Shown here piece after piece: positions 1 to 11,215 of a stretch of 64,000 nucleotides of DNA. The stretch is taken from assembly GCF_000961095.1 (NCBI RefSeq), contig NZ_CP011058.1, positions 2,442,501 through 2,506,500 on the forward strand. Reading direction: 5' to 3'. The position numbers and the translations under genes are program-made. The notes below the pieces were generated by a model, which had not been told where the DNA came from, ran no database searches, and was given only the letters and a program-made list of their open reading frames with translations. The stretch comes from Paenibacillus beijingensis (GTDB lineage Bacteria; Bacillota; Bacilli; Paenibacillales; Paenibacillaceae). Each line of letters opens with the position of its first letter. Position 1 is the first letter of the stretch.

Positions 1-70
1 GCAACGGAGACGTCATCGAATCAACCGGAAAGCTTATGCTTTCGAAGCGACGTTGCGTTGCAACGTTTTA
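1..70 (+). other. 3' end of 16S-23S spacer
   Basis: Sequence just before the 23S rRNA. It holds no tRNA or 5S gene in the part visible and contains short self-complementary stretches (GCAACG near the start, CGTTGC near 51-56) that could pair around the 23S ends as a processing stem. The 16S gene must lie outside the window. Confidence 0.6.
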
Positions 71-3010
<2,940 letters not shown>

Positions 3011-3204
3011 AATGGGTTTTCCAAGTGAGGAAAACCGCAAGGCATATGATTCAGCTAAGGAAGCACAAGCAATCTTTCGCATCTAGTTTTCAGGGTGTAA
3101 TCAAATGAACCGTCGGTAGCGAGTATACTCATCGTTCATTTGTTACAGATGACATTTGGCGATGTCATTTCCTGATTTTGCACAGTTCCTCCTGCTGGCA
3201 AAAC

Positions 3205-3213
3205 TGCTATACT
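3205..3213 (+). promoter_or_regulatory. Possible extended -10 promoter of the tRNA cluster
   Basis: TGCTATACT is an extended -10 element (TGn plus TATACT) 16 bases before tRNA-Met. No good -35 box lies 17 bases upstream, so this is tentative. The tRNAs could equally be co-transcribed with the rRNA. Confidence 0.35.
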
Positions 3214-3229
3214 AATAGGGGACAAGCAT

Positions 3230-3306
3230 GGCGGCGTAGCTCAGCTGGCTAGAGCGTACGGTTCATACCCGTGAGGTCGGGGGTTCGATCCCCTCCGCCG
3301 CTACCA
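3230..3306 (+). tRNA. tRNA-Met (CAU), elongator
   Basis: 77-nt cloverleaf with encoded CCA. The anticodon loop reads TTCATAC. The anticodon stem lacks the three consecutive G-C pairs of an initiator, and the sequence is close to the B. subtilis elongator tRNA-Met. Confidence 0.95.
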
Positions 3307-3315
3307 ATTTAATAA

Positions 3316-3391
3316 GGACGCTTAGCTCAGCTGGGAGAGCATCTGCCTTACAAGCAGAGGGTCGGCGGTTCGATCCCGTCAGCGTCCACCA
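3316..3391 (+). tRNA. tRNA-Val (UAC)
   Basis: 76-nt cloverleaf with encoded CCA and anticodon TAC in the loop CTTACAA. Confidence 0.95.
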
Positions 3392-3401
3392 TGTTTTATA
3401 C

Positions 3402-3478
3402 GGAGCTGTGGTGTAGAGGCCTAACATGCCTGCCTGTCACGCAGGAGACCGCGGGTTCGAATCCCGTCAGCTCCGCCA
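3402..3478 (+). tRNA. tRNA-Asp (GUC)
   Basis: 77-nt cloverleaf, anticodon GTC in the loop CTGTCAC. The tail is GCCA, so CCA is encoded. Confidence 0.95.
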
Positions 3479-3494
3479 TTTTTTTCATAGGTGT

Positions 3495-3570
<76 letters not shown>

Positions 3571-3613
3571 TTTATTTTCTAAGAGCAAATGGCGCTGCTT
3601 AGAATCATATTGT

Positions 3614-3699
3614 GGAGGATTAGCGAAGTGGCCAAACGCAGCAGACTGTAAATCTGTTCTCTGACGAGTTCGGTGGTTCGAATCCATCATCCTCCACCA
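3614..3699 (+). tRNA. tRNA-Tyr (GUA)
   Basis: 86-nt class II tRNA with a long variable arm, encoded CCA and anticodon GTA in the loop CTGTAAA. Confidence 0.95.
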
Positions 3700-3711
3700 T
3701 TTCATCTTCAA

Positions 3712-3787
3712 GAGCCATTAGCTCAGTTGGTAGAGCACCTGACTTTTAATCAGGGTGTCGAAGGTTCGAGTCCTTCATGGCTCACCA
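3712..3787 (+). tRNA. tRNA-Lys (UUU)
   Basis: 76-nt cloverleaf with encoded CCA and anticodon TTT in the loop CTTTTAA. Last of the six-tRNA array. Confidence 0.95.
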
Positions 3788-3806
3788 TTTCATATGGAAA
3801 CAATCG

Positions 3807-3832
3807 AAACTTGCAGAAATGCAAGTTTTTTT
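3807..3832 (+). terminator. Terminator of the tRNA cluster
   Basis: AACTTGC and GCAAGTT form a 7-bp stem with a 6-nt loop, followed by a run of T, 20 bases after tRNA-Lys. Confidence 0.75.
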
Positions 3833-3883
3833 GTCGTTCACAGTAGAGAGAAAGTGTCTAAATGGAAACGACTCCGCCGCAGA

Positions 3884-3892
3884 TGGTACAAT
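3884..3892 (+). promoter_or_regulatory. Possible extended -10 promoter of the PucR-type gene
   Basis: TGGTACAAT (TGn plus TACAAT) lies about 50 bases before the chosen start. No convincing -35 box is seen. Confidence 0.35.
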
Positions 3893-3943
3893 AATGAAGA
3901 AAAGAACGCCATCATTTGGCTTAATAAGAATAGGGGACTGGCT

Positions 3944-5062
3944 ATGAGCATGACAGATTGGATCGGTCAACTGCAGCAAGTACTGGATAGTCCCATTTAT
4001 CTTCGCCGATATCCGCTGTCGGAATGGCGCGACAAGGTCGGATCGACGTTCGGCGCGCAGCATGTCAAGCCGGGAAGCGAGCTGGAAACGAGCAGTACGG
4101 TCAGGTTTGTCGTGCATGCGAACGAGAACAGCGTCGAAGTGCTCGAAGTGAGCCGCAAGGGCGGAATAACGGATAAAGAAAAATCGCTTGTCCGATTAAT
4201 GGTACAGATGCTGCGCAATGACTACAGCTATGAAGGAAAGACGGTTTCGGGTTCGGAAGCCCAGGCACAGGAATTGGGACGGTGGATTGCGGACCAGCTG
4301 GAAGCCGAAAAACCGGAAATGCTGCCGGATCGGCTGACGATGGATGGCCGGCTGTTTACCGAAATGCTTCCGTTTCTGGTCGTTAACGATTATTCCGGTA
4401 CCCAATCGGCTTCATACGCCGAGCTGGAAAAGCTGCTGCGGTCTTTTTTAACCGATGAAGTGCTGCTTATTCCGCTCAAAAAAAATGAATGGCTTATCCT
4501 CGGGCCTAAAACGCTGCTGCGCGAGACGCAAACGGAGGAGAGAGGCGGCGATGAAGAAGAGAGCGAAGAGGACAGTCTGCGGCTGATCGGCTTCGGCCTG
4601 CACGAAATGCTGGCCAGCGAATGGGTCGGCGACTGCCATCTTGCCGTCTCGCATCCGGTTTCGCCGGCCAAATCGCTCGTGGAAACGGTAGCGCTGCTGC
4701 GCGAAACGGTTTATTTGGGCCGGAAATTTCATGTCGGCACGAACATCCACCTGCCCTGGCTGCTGCACTTGGAGCGGCTGCTCAGCAGTATCCCGGAAGC
4801 GAGCAGAGTCCGGTTTGTCGAGCAGGCGCTGAACCGGACCGATTTTTTTGTCGAGCCGGAAACGGTAAGCACGCTGGAAACGTTTTTTTCGCTGGACTGC
4901 AACGTGAGCGAGACGGCGAAGAAGCTGTACATTCACCGGAATACGCTGCTCTACCGGCTTGACAAGCTGAAGCAGGAAAGCGGACTCGATGTAAGGTTAT
5001 TCCGCGATGCAGTGCTCGTCAAATTGATTTTGCTTTTGTACAAAGTCACGAAAAGAAATTGA
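3944..5062 (+). CDS. PucR/CdaR-family transcriptional regulator
   Basis: Predicted 372-residue cytoplasmic DNA-binding regulator. The last about 60 residues (310-372) form the helix-turn-helix typical of PucR/CdaR proteins (NVSETAKKLYIHRNTLLYRL), which in known members binds promoters of purine, sugar-acid or other catabolic genes. The first 300 residues resemble no domain I can name with confidence; they may sense a ligand. The ATG at 3944 has an AGGGGAC-type ribosome site. The reading frame is open further upstream but runs through the tRNA-Lys terminator. It sits directly ahead of the MsmX-type ATPase, which suggests, but does not show, a role in carbon uptake. Confidence 0.8.
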   Translation: MSMTDWIGQLQQVLDSPIYLRRYPLSEWRDKVGSTFGAQHVKPGSELETSSTVRFVVHANENSVEVLEVSRKGGITDKEKSLVRLMVQMLRNDYSYEGKTVSGSEAQAQELGRWIADQLEAEKPEMLPDRLTMDGRLFTEMLPFLVVNDYSGTQSASYAELEKLLRSFLTDEVLLIPLKKNEWLILGPKTLLRETQTEERGGDEEESEEDSLRLIGFGLHEMLASEWVGDCHLAVSHPVSPAKSLVETVALLRETVYLGRKFHVGTNIHLPWLLHLERLLSSIPEASRVRFVEQALNRTDFFVEPETVSTLETFFSLDCNVSETAKKLYIHRNTLLYRLDKLKQESGLDVRLFRDAVLVKLILLLYKVTKRN

Positions 5063-5172
5063 ATTTTTTGTAGAGATTGTGCATAGTCGCCTGCATTGTT
5101 CTCCGGTACAATAAAACTATCAACCGGCAGTCAGATGCCGAACGAACTTATAACGTTTAGGGGGAAATGTAC

Positions 5173-6294
5173 ATGGCAGGCGTACGTTTAGAGCATGTTT
5201 TCAAAAAATATCCCGGTACCGATAAAGCTTCCGTTAAAGACATCAACCTCGATATTAAGGACAAAGAGTTTCTCGTGCTGGTCGGACCGTCCGGCTGCGG
5301 CAAATCGACGACGCTGCGGATGATTGCAGGACTCGAAGAAATTTCCGAAGGCAAGCTGTTCATCGGCGATCGCCTCGTAAATGACGTTGCTCCAAAAGAC
5401 CGCGACATTGCGATGGTATTCCAATCGTACGCGCTCTACCCGCACATGAACGTATACCAAAACATGGCATTCGGTCTTAAACTGCGTAAGTTCAAAAAAG
5501 CCGATATCGACAAACGCGTGCGTGAAGCCGCGAAAATTCTCGATATCGAGCATCTGCTCGAACGGAAACCGAAAGCTCTCTCCGGCGGTCAGCGCCAGCG
5601 TGTTGCCCTGGGCCGCGCGATCGTCCGCGAACCGCAAGTGTTCCTGATGGACGAACCGCTTTCCAACCTTGACGCCAAGCTGCGCGGTCAAATGCGCGCT
5701 GAAATCAGCAAACTGGCCAAACGTCTGGAAACGACCGTTATTTACGTAACGCATGACCAGATCGAAGCGATGACGATGGGCGACCGTATCGTCGTTATGA
5801 AGGACGGCATCATTCAGCAAGCTGCTTCTCCTGACGAGCTGTACAACCATCCGGTGAACATTTTCGTTGCCGGCTTCATCGGAGCCCCTTCGATGAATTT
5901 TATTACAGGTACGCTGAGCGAGCTGGCCGGAGCGCTGCACTTCAAGGCGTCTAATGTCGACATCGTCGTTCCGGAAGGCAGAGCGAAAATTTTGCGCGCT
6001 GGCGGATATGTCGGCAAAGAAGTGGTACTGGGCATTCGTCCGGAAGACCTGCACGAAGAGCCGGTATTCATCGAAGCTTCGCCGAACACCGTCGTAAATG
6101 CAACCATTGAAGTGGCGGAGAACCTTGGTCACGAAATGTACCTGTACCTGAAAGGCATCGGCAGTGACACGGTTATTGCCCGCGTAGACGGACGTTCCGC
6201 GAATCGTGAAGGAAACAACATCAAAATGGGCTTCGATATGAATAAAGTCCATATTTTCGATAAAGAAACCGAAGAAAACATTTTTGAGAAATAA
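5173..6294 (+). CDS. msmX: Carbohydrate ABC transporter ATP-binding protein (MsmX/UgpC type)
   Basis: 373-residue ATPase that energises sugar-import ABC systems. Walker A GPSGCGKST lies at residues 38-46, the LSGGQRQRVALG signature near 134, Walker B VFLMDEP near 154 and the THD switch histidine near 190. A C-terminal MalK-like regulatory (OB/TOBE) domain follows. No permease or binding-protein gene is adjacent, as expected of the multitask ATPase MsmX, which serves several transporters. Start: ATG 5173 is 8 bases from AGGGGGAA, whereas ATG 5167 is only 2 bases away. A strong terminator follows, so it is probably monocistronic. The symbol is by family and orphan context. Confidence 0.88.
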   Translation: MAGVRLEHVFKKYPGTDKASVKDINLDIKDKEFLVLVGPSGCGKSTTLRMIAGLEEISEGKLFIGDRLVNDVAPKDRDIAMVFQSYALYPHMNVYQNMAFGLKLRKFKKADIDKRVREAAKILDIEHLLERKPKALSGGQRQRVALGRAIVREPQVFLMDEPLSNLDAKLRGQMRAEISKLAKRLETTVIYVTHDQIEAMTMGDRIVVMKDGIIQQAASPDELYNHPVNIFVAGFIGAPSMNFITGTLSELAGALHFKASNVDIVVPEGRAKILRAGGYVGKEVVLGIRPEDLHEEPVFIEASPNTVVNATIEVAENLGHEMYLYLKGIGSDTVIARVDGRSANREGNNIKMGFDMNKVHIFDKETEENIFEK

Positions 6295-6322
6295 TTCGAA
6301 TATTCCATTATAGCTCGCCAGG

Positions 6323-6357
6323 CGGCGGTCCGATCTAAGCTCGGGCCGCCGTTTTCG
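6323..6357 (+). terminator. Terminator after the MsmX-type gene
   Basis: A 10-bp stem (6323-6332 with 6342-6351, one G-T pair) is followed by TTTTCGT. Confidence 0.8.
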
Positions 6358-6578
6358 TATTTCCTGCAGCAGTGACACACCGGGATTTCGGGCGCCGTCA
6401 GACCGCAAATGCGAGGAACAATGTTTCGACGGGCAAGGCAGGCCGGGAAAGCGCAGCGGCCTAACGTTGCGCTCGGCGTCTTTTTCCATTACGATGAAGA
6501 CATTGATTGTTAGAAAAGCGACACCGATACCGGGCACCATGCACGGGATATACTTAGTTAGGGAGGCAGCGGCACACT

Positions 6579-7517
6579 ATGCCCAAGAAGGTGAAAGTAT
6601 CCGAAATCGTCCATCAGTTTCAGCTTGAAATTTTGACGGGCGAGGATGGATTGCGAAGAGAAATTACAACCGATGATTTGTACCGACCTGCGCTGGAGAT
6701 GGCGGGTTATTTCCACTACCATCCGAAAGAACGGGCTCAAATATTGGGCAAAACGGAGCTGGCTTTCATTCAGACGCTCGACGCCAAGGAGCGCCGCGAC
6801 CGGCTCGACCGGCTGTGCGACGATGAAACGCCGTGCATCTTAATTACCCGCGGGCTTGAACCGCCGCTCGAGCTGATCGAGCAGGCAACGAAGCATCGCA
6901 TTCCCGTACTTCGCAGCCAAGTGGCGACGACGATTTTTACGAGCCGGCTGACGAACTTCCTGGAGCGGAAGCTGGCGCCGACCACGACCATCCACGGCGT
7001 GCTTGTGGATGTATACGGCATGGGCATGCTCATTACCGGAGGCAGCGGGATCGGTAAAAGCGAAACGGCGCTGGAGCTTGTGAAGCGGGGCCACCGTCTC
7101 GTCGCGGACGATGCGGTCGAAATCCGCCAAACGTCGGACAATCAGCTGCACGGCACGGCTCCGGAGCTCATTCGTCATTTGCTGGAAATCCGCGGCTTGG
7201 GCATTATTAACGTGATGACGCTGTTCGGGGCGGGCGCGGTCCGCAACAACAAGCGGATCAGCGTTGTCGTCAAGCTGGAAAACTGGCAGCAGGAGAAGCA
7301 GTACGACCGTCTCGGACTGGATGAAGAGACGACGTCCATCATCGATACCGAAATTCCGCTTATCACCGTTCCGGTCCGTCCGGGCCGTAACCTGGCAGTC
7401 ATTATTGAGGTGGCGGCGATGAATTACCGTCTAAAGCGGATGGGCTACAACGCGGCGCTCCAGTTCACGAACAAGCTGACGGAGACGATTAGCGACGATA
7501 TGGACGATTATGAATAA
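6579..7517 (+). CDS. hprK: HPr kinase/phosphorylase
   Basis: 312-residue enzyme that phosphorylates and dephosphorylates Ser46 of HPr, the switch of carbon catabolite control in Bacillota. The P-loop GGSGIGKS is at residues 154-161 and the family signature IRGLGIINVMTLFG at 204-217. Length matches the family. Start ATG 6579 follows a GGGAGG site about 12 bases upstream. It heads the hprK-lgt-ppaX-acyltransferase gene string seen in B. subtilis. Its likely substrate is encoded in the same window at 28213. Confidence 0.96.
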   Translation: MPKKVKVSEIVHQFQLEILTGEDGLRREITTDDLYRPALEMAGYFHYHPKERAQILGKTELAFIQTLDAKERRDRLDRLCDDETPCILITRGLEPPLELIEQATKHRIPVLRSQVATTIFTSRLTNFLERKLAPTTTIHGVLVDVYGMGMLITGGSGIGKSETALELVKRGHRLVADDAVEIRQTSDNQLHGTAPELIRHLLEIRGLGIINVMTLFGAGAVRNNKRISVVVKLENWQQEKQYDRLGLDEETTSIIDTEIPLITVPVRPGRNLAVIIEVAAMNYRLKRMGYNAALQFTNKLTETISDDMDDYE

Positions 7518-7552
7518 TATTATTTTTTCGGTCAAAGGAGACTAATCTTATT

Positions 7553-8563
7553 ATGGATGTGCTTCGTATCAATCCGATCGCTTTCTCTCTCGGTGCGCTG
7601 GAAGTGCACTGGTACGGTATTATTCTCGGAATGGGAGCGCTCGTCGGACTGCTTCTTGCTGTCCGGGAAGGGAAGCGGTTCGGGATATCGTCGGACTTCT
7701 TCATGGACCTGCTGCTGCTCGGCGTACCGTCGGCCATTATCGGCGCAAGGGCCTACTTTGTTTTGTTCAAATGGGACTATTATAAGGACCATCCGGGAGA
7801 AATCATCCAAATTTGGAACGGCGGCATTGCCATTTACGGTGCGCTTATCGGCGCCGTTGTATGCGGATTTTTCTATTCGAGATCTAAAGGGTTCCGGTTT
7901 TGGCGGATCGTGGACATTTGCGCGCCGTCGCTTATCGCCGGCCAGCTGATCGGACGCTGGGGTAACTTTGTGAACCAGGAAGCGTACGGAGGACCGGTGG
8001 AGGAGTCGTTCCTGCTTCATACGCTCCATCTTCCGGCCTGGATCGTCAACCAGATGAATGTGGAAGGCACGTTTCATCATCCGACATTCCTGTACGAATC
8101 GCTGTGGAACTTGGCCGGCATTATCATTTTGTTCATTTTGCGCCGTCAGCGCTTTATGCGGGCGGGAGAGCTCTTTTTTTCCTATTTAATCTGGTATTCT
8201 ATCGGCCGATTCTTTATCGAAGGGCTGCGTACCGATAGTTTGGCGTTCAAAGGGCCGGATTCGCTCGCTTCGATCGTCGATTGGCTCTGGTCCCCGATGA
8301 CGGTCGTCTTCCAGCCTGGCTTTCTCGATCCGGCATACGGCAATGTGCGGATTTCGCAGCTGCTCGCGATCGTACTTGTCATCGCCTGTGCGGCAGCGAT
8401 CGCGGTCCGGCGCACGCTCGGATTGGCAACGGAGCGTTATGTGGACCCGATTATCAACTATAAAACAGGCCTTCCGGCCGGTGCGAAATCTGGCGGTCCA
8501 GCCGGTTCGGCTCAAGAAAAGGCTGCGGGCATCGAAGGACGGGACCTCAAAGAGGACAGCTAG
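7553..8563 (+). CDS. lgt: Prolipoprotein diacylglyceryl transferase
   Basis: 336-residue integral membrane enzyme that moves diacylglycerol from phosphatidylglycerol to the lipobox cysteine of prolipoproteins. Multiple hydrophobic helices are visible, with the Lgt signature GRWGNFVNQEAYG at about 134-146. The segment usually written IHGG in E. coli reads IYGA here (about 94-97). The last about 40 residues are a hydrophilic Gly/Ala/Lys-rich extension beyond the usual family end. It starts 35 bases after hprK behind AAAGGAG. Confidence 0.95.
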   Translation: MDVLRINPIAFSLGALEVHWYGIILGMGALVGLLLAVREGKRFGISSDFFMDLLLLGVPSAIIGARAYFVLFKWDYYKDHPGEIIQIWNGGIAIYGALIGAVVCGFFYSRSKGFRFWRIVDICAPSLIAGQLIGRWGNFVNQEAYGGPVEESFLLHTLHLPAWIVNQMNVEGTFHHPTFLYESLWNLAGIIILFILRRQRFMRAGELFFSYLIWYSIGRFFIEGLRTDSLAFKGPDSLASIVDWLWSPMTVVFQPGFLDPAYGNVRISQLLAIVLVIACAAAIAVRRTLGLATERYVDPIINYKTGLPAGAKSGGPAGSAQEKAAGIEGRDLKEDS

Positions 8564-8580
8564 GCCAATGCTTACGAAGT

Positions 8581-8600
8581 GTTTTTGCTAACGCAAAAAC
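8581..8600 (+). promoter_or_regulatory. Palindromic hairpin just before the ppaX ribosome-binding site
   Basis: GTTTTTGC-TAAC-GCAAAAAC is a perfect 8-bp stem with a 4-nt loop, followed at once by TTAAGGAG. The same design occurs upstream of secG (40012-40029, 40053-40070, 40131-40153). It has no T-run, so it is not a standard terminator. Confidence 0.6.
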
Positions 8601-8615
8601 TTAAGGAGAATGACA

Positions 8616-9287
8616 ATGAAAAACCAAATCACAACCCTTCTGTTTGATCTGGACGGTACGATTCTCGATACGAACGAGCTCATTATCCGTTCGTTCCTGC
8701 ATGCATTGGACGGAATCGTGCCCGCAGGGTTCGGAGCGGAGCAAATGATTCCGATTATGGGGCAGCCGCTGGTGACGCAGCTGCAGAAGTTCTCCGGTCT
8801 TACGGAAGTATCCCATCTCGTTCCCGTTTACCGCGAATATAATTTGCGGATGCATGACGAGATGGTCAAAGCATTCCCTCATGTGGACGATGTGCTGGGC
8901 AATTTGAAACGCAGCGGCTTCAAGCTGGGCGTTGTCACGACCAAGATGCGGCTGACGACCGACAGGGGGCTTAATTTGACCGGTCTGGAGCGGTATATGG
9001 ACTCCGTTGTAACGCTTGATGACGTGACGGAAGCGAAGCCGCATCCGGAGCCGGTGCTGAAGGCGATGGCGGAGCTTAAGGCCGATCCGGCTTCGACGCT
9101 GATGATCGGGGACAGCCCGGCCGATATCGGTGCCGCAAAGGCTGCGGGGGCAATTGCAGTCGGCGTCGCATGGTCGCTCAAGGGCGGTCAGGTGCTGCGG
9201 GAATACGGCGCCGATCATATTATTGATGATATGCGCGATTTGTACGCCCTTGTCGGATTGGAGCGGGAGGCCTTTGAGAAAGGTTGA
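8616..9287 (+). CDS. ppaX: Pyrophosphatase PpaX (HAD family)
   Basis: 223-residue haloacid-dehalogenase-type hydrolase. The nucleophile motif LLFDLDGTILDTNE is near the N-terminus, TTK near residue 110 and MIGDSPADIGAAKAAG near 168-183. In B. subtilis PpaX hydrolyses the pyrophosphate produced when HprK dephosphorylates P-Ser-HPr, which fits its place three genes after hprK. ATG 8616 is chosen over ATG 8610 because the AAGGAG site ends one base before the latter. Confidence 0.9.
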   Translation: MKNQITTLLFDLDGTILDTNELIIRSFLHALDGIVPAGFGAEQMIPIMGQPLVTQLQKFSGLTEVSHLVPVYREYNLRMHDEMVKAFPHVDDVLGNLKRSGFKLGVVTTKMRLTTDRGLNLTGLERYMDSVVTLDDVTEAKPHPEPVLKAMAELKADPASTLMIGDSPADIGAAKAAGAIAVGVAWSLKGGQVLREYGADHIIDDMRDLYALVGLEREAFEKG

Positions 9288-9753
9288 TCGTTTTCCCGTG
9301 GAAGGAGCGAATGCGCTGTGGCAGGTGTACCGCACGGTAAGCCGCATGAAGGCGGTGCGGAATTTTATCGCCATTCAGCTTGCCCGCTATTGTCCATCGC
9401 TGCCGGCGAAGAACTGGATTTACCGGCACGTGCTCGGGATGAAGGTGGGCAAAAATACAGCATTCGCGCTTATGGTCATGGTCGACGTTTTTTTCCCGGA
9501 ACGGATCAAGGTGGGCGACAACAGCGTGATCGGTTACAATACGACGATTTTGACGCACGAGTATTTAATCAACGAATACCGGCTGGGCGACGTCGTCATC
9601 GGATCGGATGTGATGATCGGCGCGAACACGACCATTTTGCCGGGCGTTACGATCGGTGACGGGGCTGTTGTGGCCGCCGGTTCGGTCGTACATAAAGATG
9701 TGCAGCCGGGGACGTTCGTCGGGGGCAATCCGCTCCGCGAGCTGCAGCGGTAA
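9274..9753 (+). CDS. Hexapeptide-repeat acyltransferase (YvoF-like)
   Basis: 159-residue left-handed beta-helix transferase. Hexapeptide repeats occupy the second half (VGDNSVIGYNTTI, IGSDVMIGANTTI, VTIGDGAVVAAGSVV), ending in the usual GGNP loop. It resembles B. subtilis YvoF, which lies at the same place between ppaX and the his genes; the acceptor is unknown. The start is TTG 9274 (RKVDRFPV...), which overlaps ppaX by 14 bases behind GGGAGG and matches the N-terminus of YvoF as I recall it. An in-frame ATG at 9346 would shorten it. Confidence 0.8.
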   Translation: MRKVDRFPVEGANALWQVYRTVSRMKAVRNFIAIQLARYCPSLPAKNWIYRHVLGMKVGKNTAFALMVMVDVFFPERIKVGDNSVIGYNTTILTHEYLINEYRLGDVVIGSDVMIGANTTILPGVTIGDGAVVAAGSVVHKDVQPGTFVGGNPLRELQR

Positions 9754-9853
9754 CAGGGTGTGACCGCAACTTTATTGACGTCCGAATCGTCTTAAAGGAG
9801 CCTATAAGCAGGATTTGCTTACAGGATTTCCCTATAAGAAAGGTCGTCAAGCA

Positions 9854-10945
9854 ATGAAGCGCAAGTTTGCCAAAATAATGGTCGCCGCAATACTTATCGC
9901 TATTTTCGTCCAATTGGAACTGACATACATAACCGGCTCCAGCCAGGCATCGGCTTCGGGAATAAGCGGCGCCCAGACCGTCTCCGCAGCGGGGGCGGCC
10001 GGAAGTGTCTATTACCGGAACAAAGTTATTGTTCTGATGTACCACGATGTGTCCGATCATCACGATCCTAAATCGCTCTCTTTGGCCAAATTCAAAGAAC
10101 AGCTGCGGTTGATGAAAGAAAACCACTTTCACTGGATTACGATGGAGCAGTACAAAGCGTTTATTTTGCGGGGGGCGGCCGTTCCGGATAATGCGGTGCT
10201 GCTGACTTTCGATGACGGTTACGAAACTTTCTATACCGATACATACCCGATACTTAAGCAGTTTCACGCGCCCGCGACCAACTTTCTCATCGTGAGCACG
10301 ATCGGCAATCCCGCCCATAAAGGAGTTGCGAAGCTGAACTGGAACCAGGTGCGGGAGATGCGGCGCAGCGGATACGACTTTTATAGCCATACGTTCGATT
10401 CCCACGCTTACATGGCTGCAGACCTCTCCGGCAAAAAGCAGGTGCCGATGCTGATGAAGCGGATCTATTTGAAAGAGAAGCACCGCAGGGAGACGGAACA
10501 TGAGTACGAACGGCGGATTACAAACGATCTGCGTCGTGCGAACGAGGTGCTCTATCGGGAGCTCGGCATCCGCAGCGACGTGCTCGCTTTCCCTTACGGC
10601 GCTTATTCCAAGCCGCTGCTCAAAGTATGCGACCGGCTCGGCATTACCGTCACACTGACGGTAAAGAGCGGGATCGACGAGGCGGGACAGCGGAACGGAT
10701 TCCGGGTTAATGCCGGCGGAATGGACAACGATCCGAAAGCGCTGATCGCGGTAATGAAAAAGGGACCGGAAGCGCTGGGCAACAGCCGCTTCGGAATCGC
10801 CGCCAACCGGATGTTCTATTTGCAGCTGACGATGCTTGCATTTACGATCGCCCTGCTGCTGTTTGTTCGTTTCCGATTCTCTCTTGCTGCTCAGCGAGGA
10901 AAGCTCGGATGGATGAAGTGGAAACGTTGGAGTTCGGCATCGTAG
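9854..10945 (+). CDS. Membrane-anchored polysaccharide deacetylase
   Basis: 363-residue NodB-fold deacetylase, probably acting on cell-wall or capsular glycan outside the membrane. Residues 8-27 form a signal-anchor helix. The metal and catalytic motifs are present: FDDGY (Asp120, Asp121), SHTFDSH (His179, His184) and AFPYGAY near 247. An unusual second hydrophobic helix near the C-terminus (about 316-340) suggests that the protein is anchored at both ends. A strong terminator follows. Substrate not deducible. Confidence 0.88.
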   Translation: MKRKFAKIMVAAILIAIFVQLELTYITGSSQASASGISGAQTVSAAGAAGSVYYRNKVIVLMYHDVSDHHDPKSLSLAKFKEQLRLMKENHFHWITMEQYKAFILRGAAVPDNAVLLTFDDGYETFYTDTYPILKQFHAPATNFLIVSTIGNPAHKGVAKLNWNQVREMRRSGYDFYSHTFDSHAYMAADLSGKKQVPMLMKRIYLKEKHRRETEHEYERRITNDLRRANEVLYRELGIRSDVLAFPYGAYSKPLLKVCDRLGITVTLTVKSGIDEAGQRNGFRVNAGGMDNDPKALIAVMKKGPEALGNSRFGIAANRMFYLQLTMLAFTIALLLFVRFRFSLAAQRGKLGWMKWKRWSSAS

Positions 10946-11005
10946 GCGAAGGCGCTTGCCGGCGGCGCGGATGTGCGGCAGATGCGTTTAAAATGTAACA
11001 TTGGA

Positions 11006-11046
11006 ACCTCCGAGGCCGCCTGTAAAGCGGCTTCGGAGGTTTTTTG
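11006..11046 (+). terminator. Terminator after the deacetylase gene
   Basis: A 14-bp stem (11006-11019 with 11027-11040, one mismatch) is followed by TTTTTT. Confidence 0.9.
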
Positions 11047-11107
11047 CATAAGCGCATCGGGTTAAGAAACGATAACGTTAGAAGCGGCGTTGAAAGCGGG
11101 TAAATAG

Positions 11108-11137
11108 TTGACGCACGGCGGGATTTCATGGTAACAT
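11108..11137 (+). promoter_or_regulatory. Candidate promoter of the his operon
   Basis: TTGACG, an 18-bp spacer and TAACAT. The -10 is weak. It lies about 80 bases before hisZ, and the first GGTAACA repeat overlaps the -10. Confidence 0.45.
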
Positions 11138-11188
11138 TACGTCTGATCCTTTATTTTGGCAGTATGGTAACATGGTAACACATTAACA
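11130..11188 (+). repeat. GGTAACA repeats upstream of hisZ
   Basis: GGTAACA occurs at 11130, 11166 and 11174, with a degenerate TTAACA at 11183. The spacing of 36 then 8 bases places two copies in tandem close to the start of hisZ. They could be an operator, but no regulator is known from the sequence. Confidence 0.4.
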
Positions 11189-11215
11189 CACTAAAGTGTC
11201 TGCGGGTGAAAATAG

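Noticed and set aside
10946..11215. T-box or other riboswitch before hisZ
   Set aside because: The only strong hairpin belongs to the deacetylase terminator. No T-box sequence or antiterminator fold could be found, and the leader after the candidate promoter is short.
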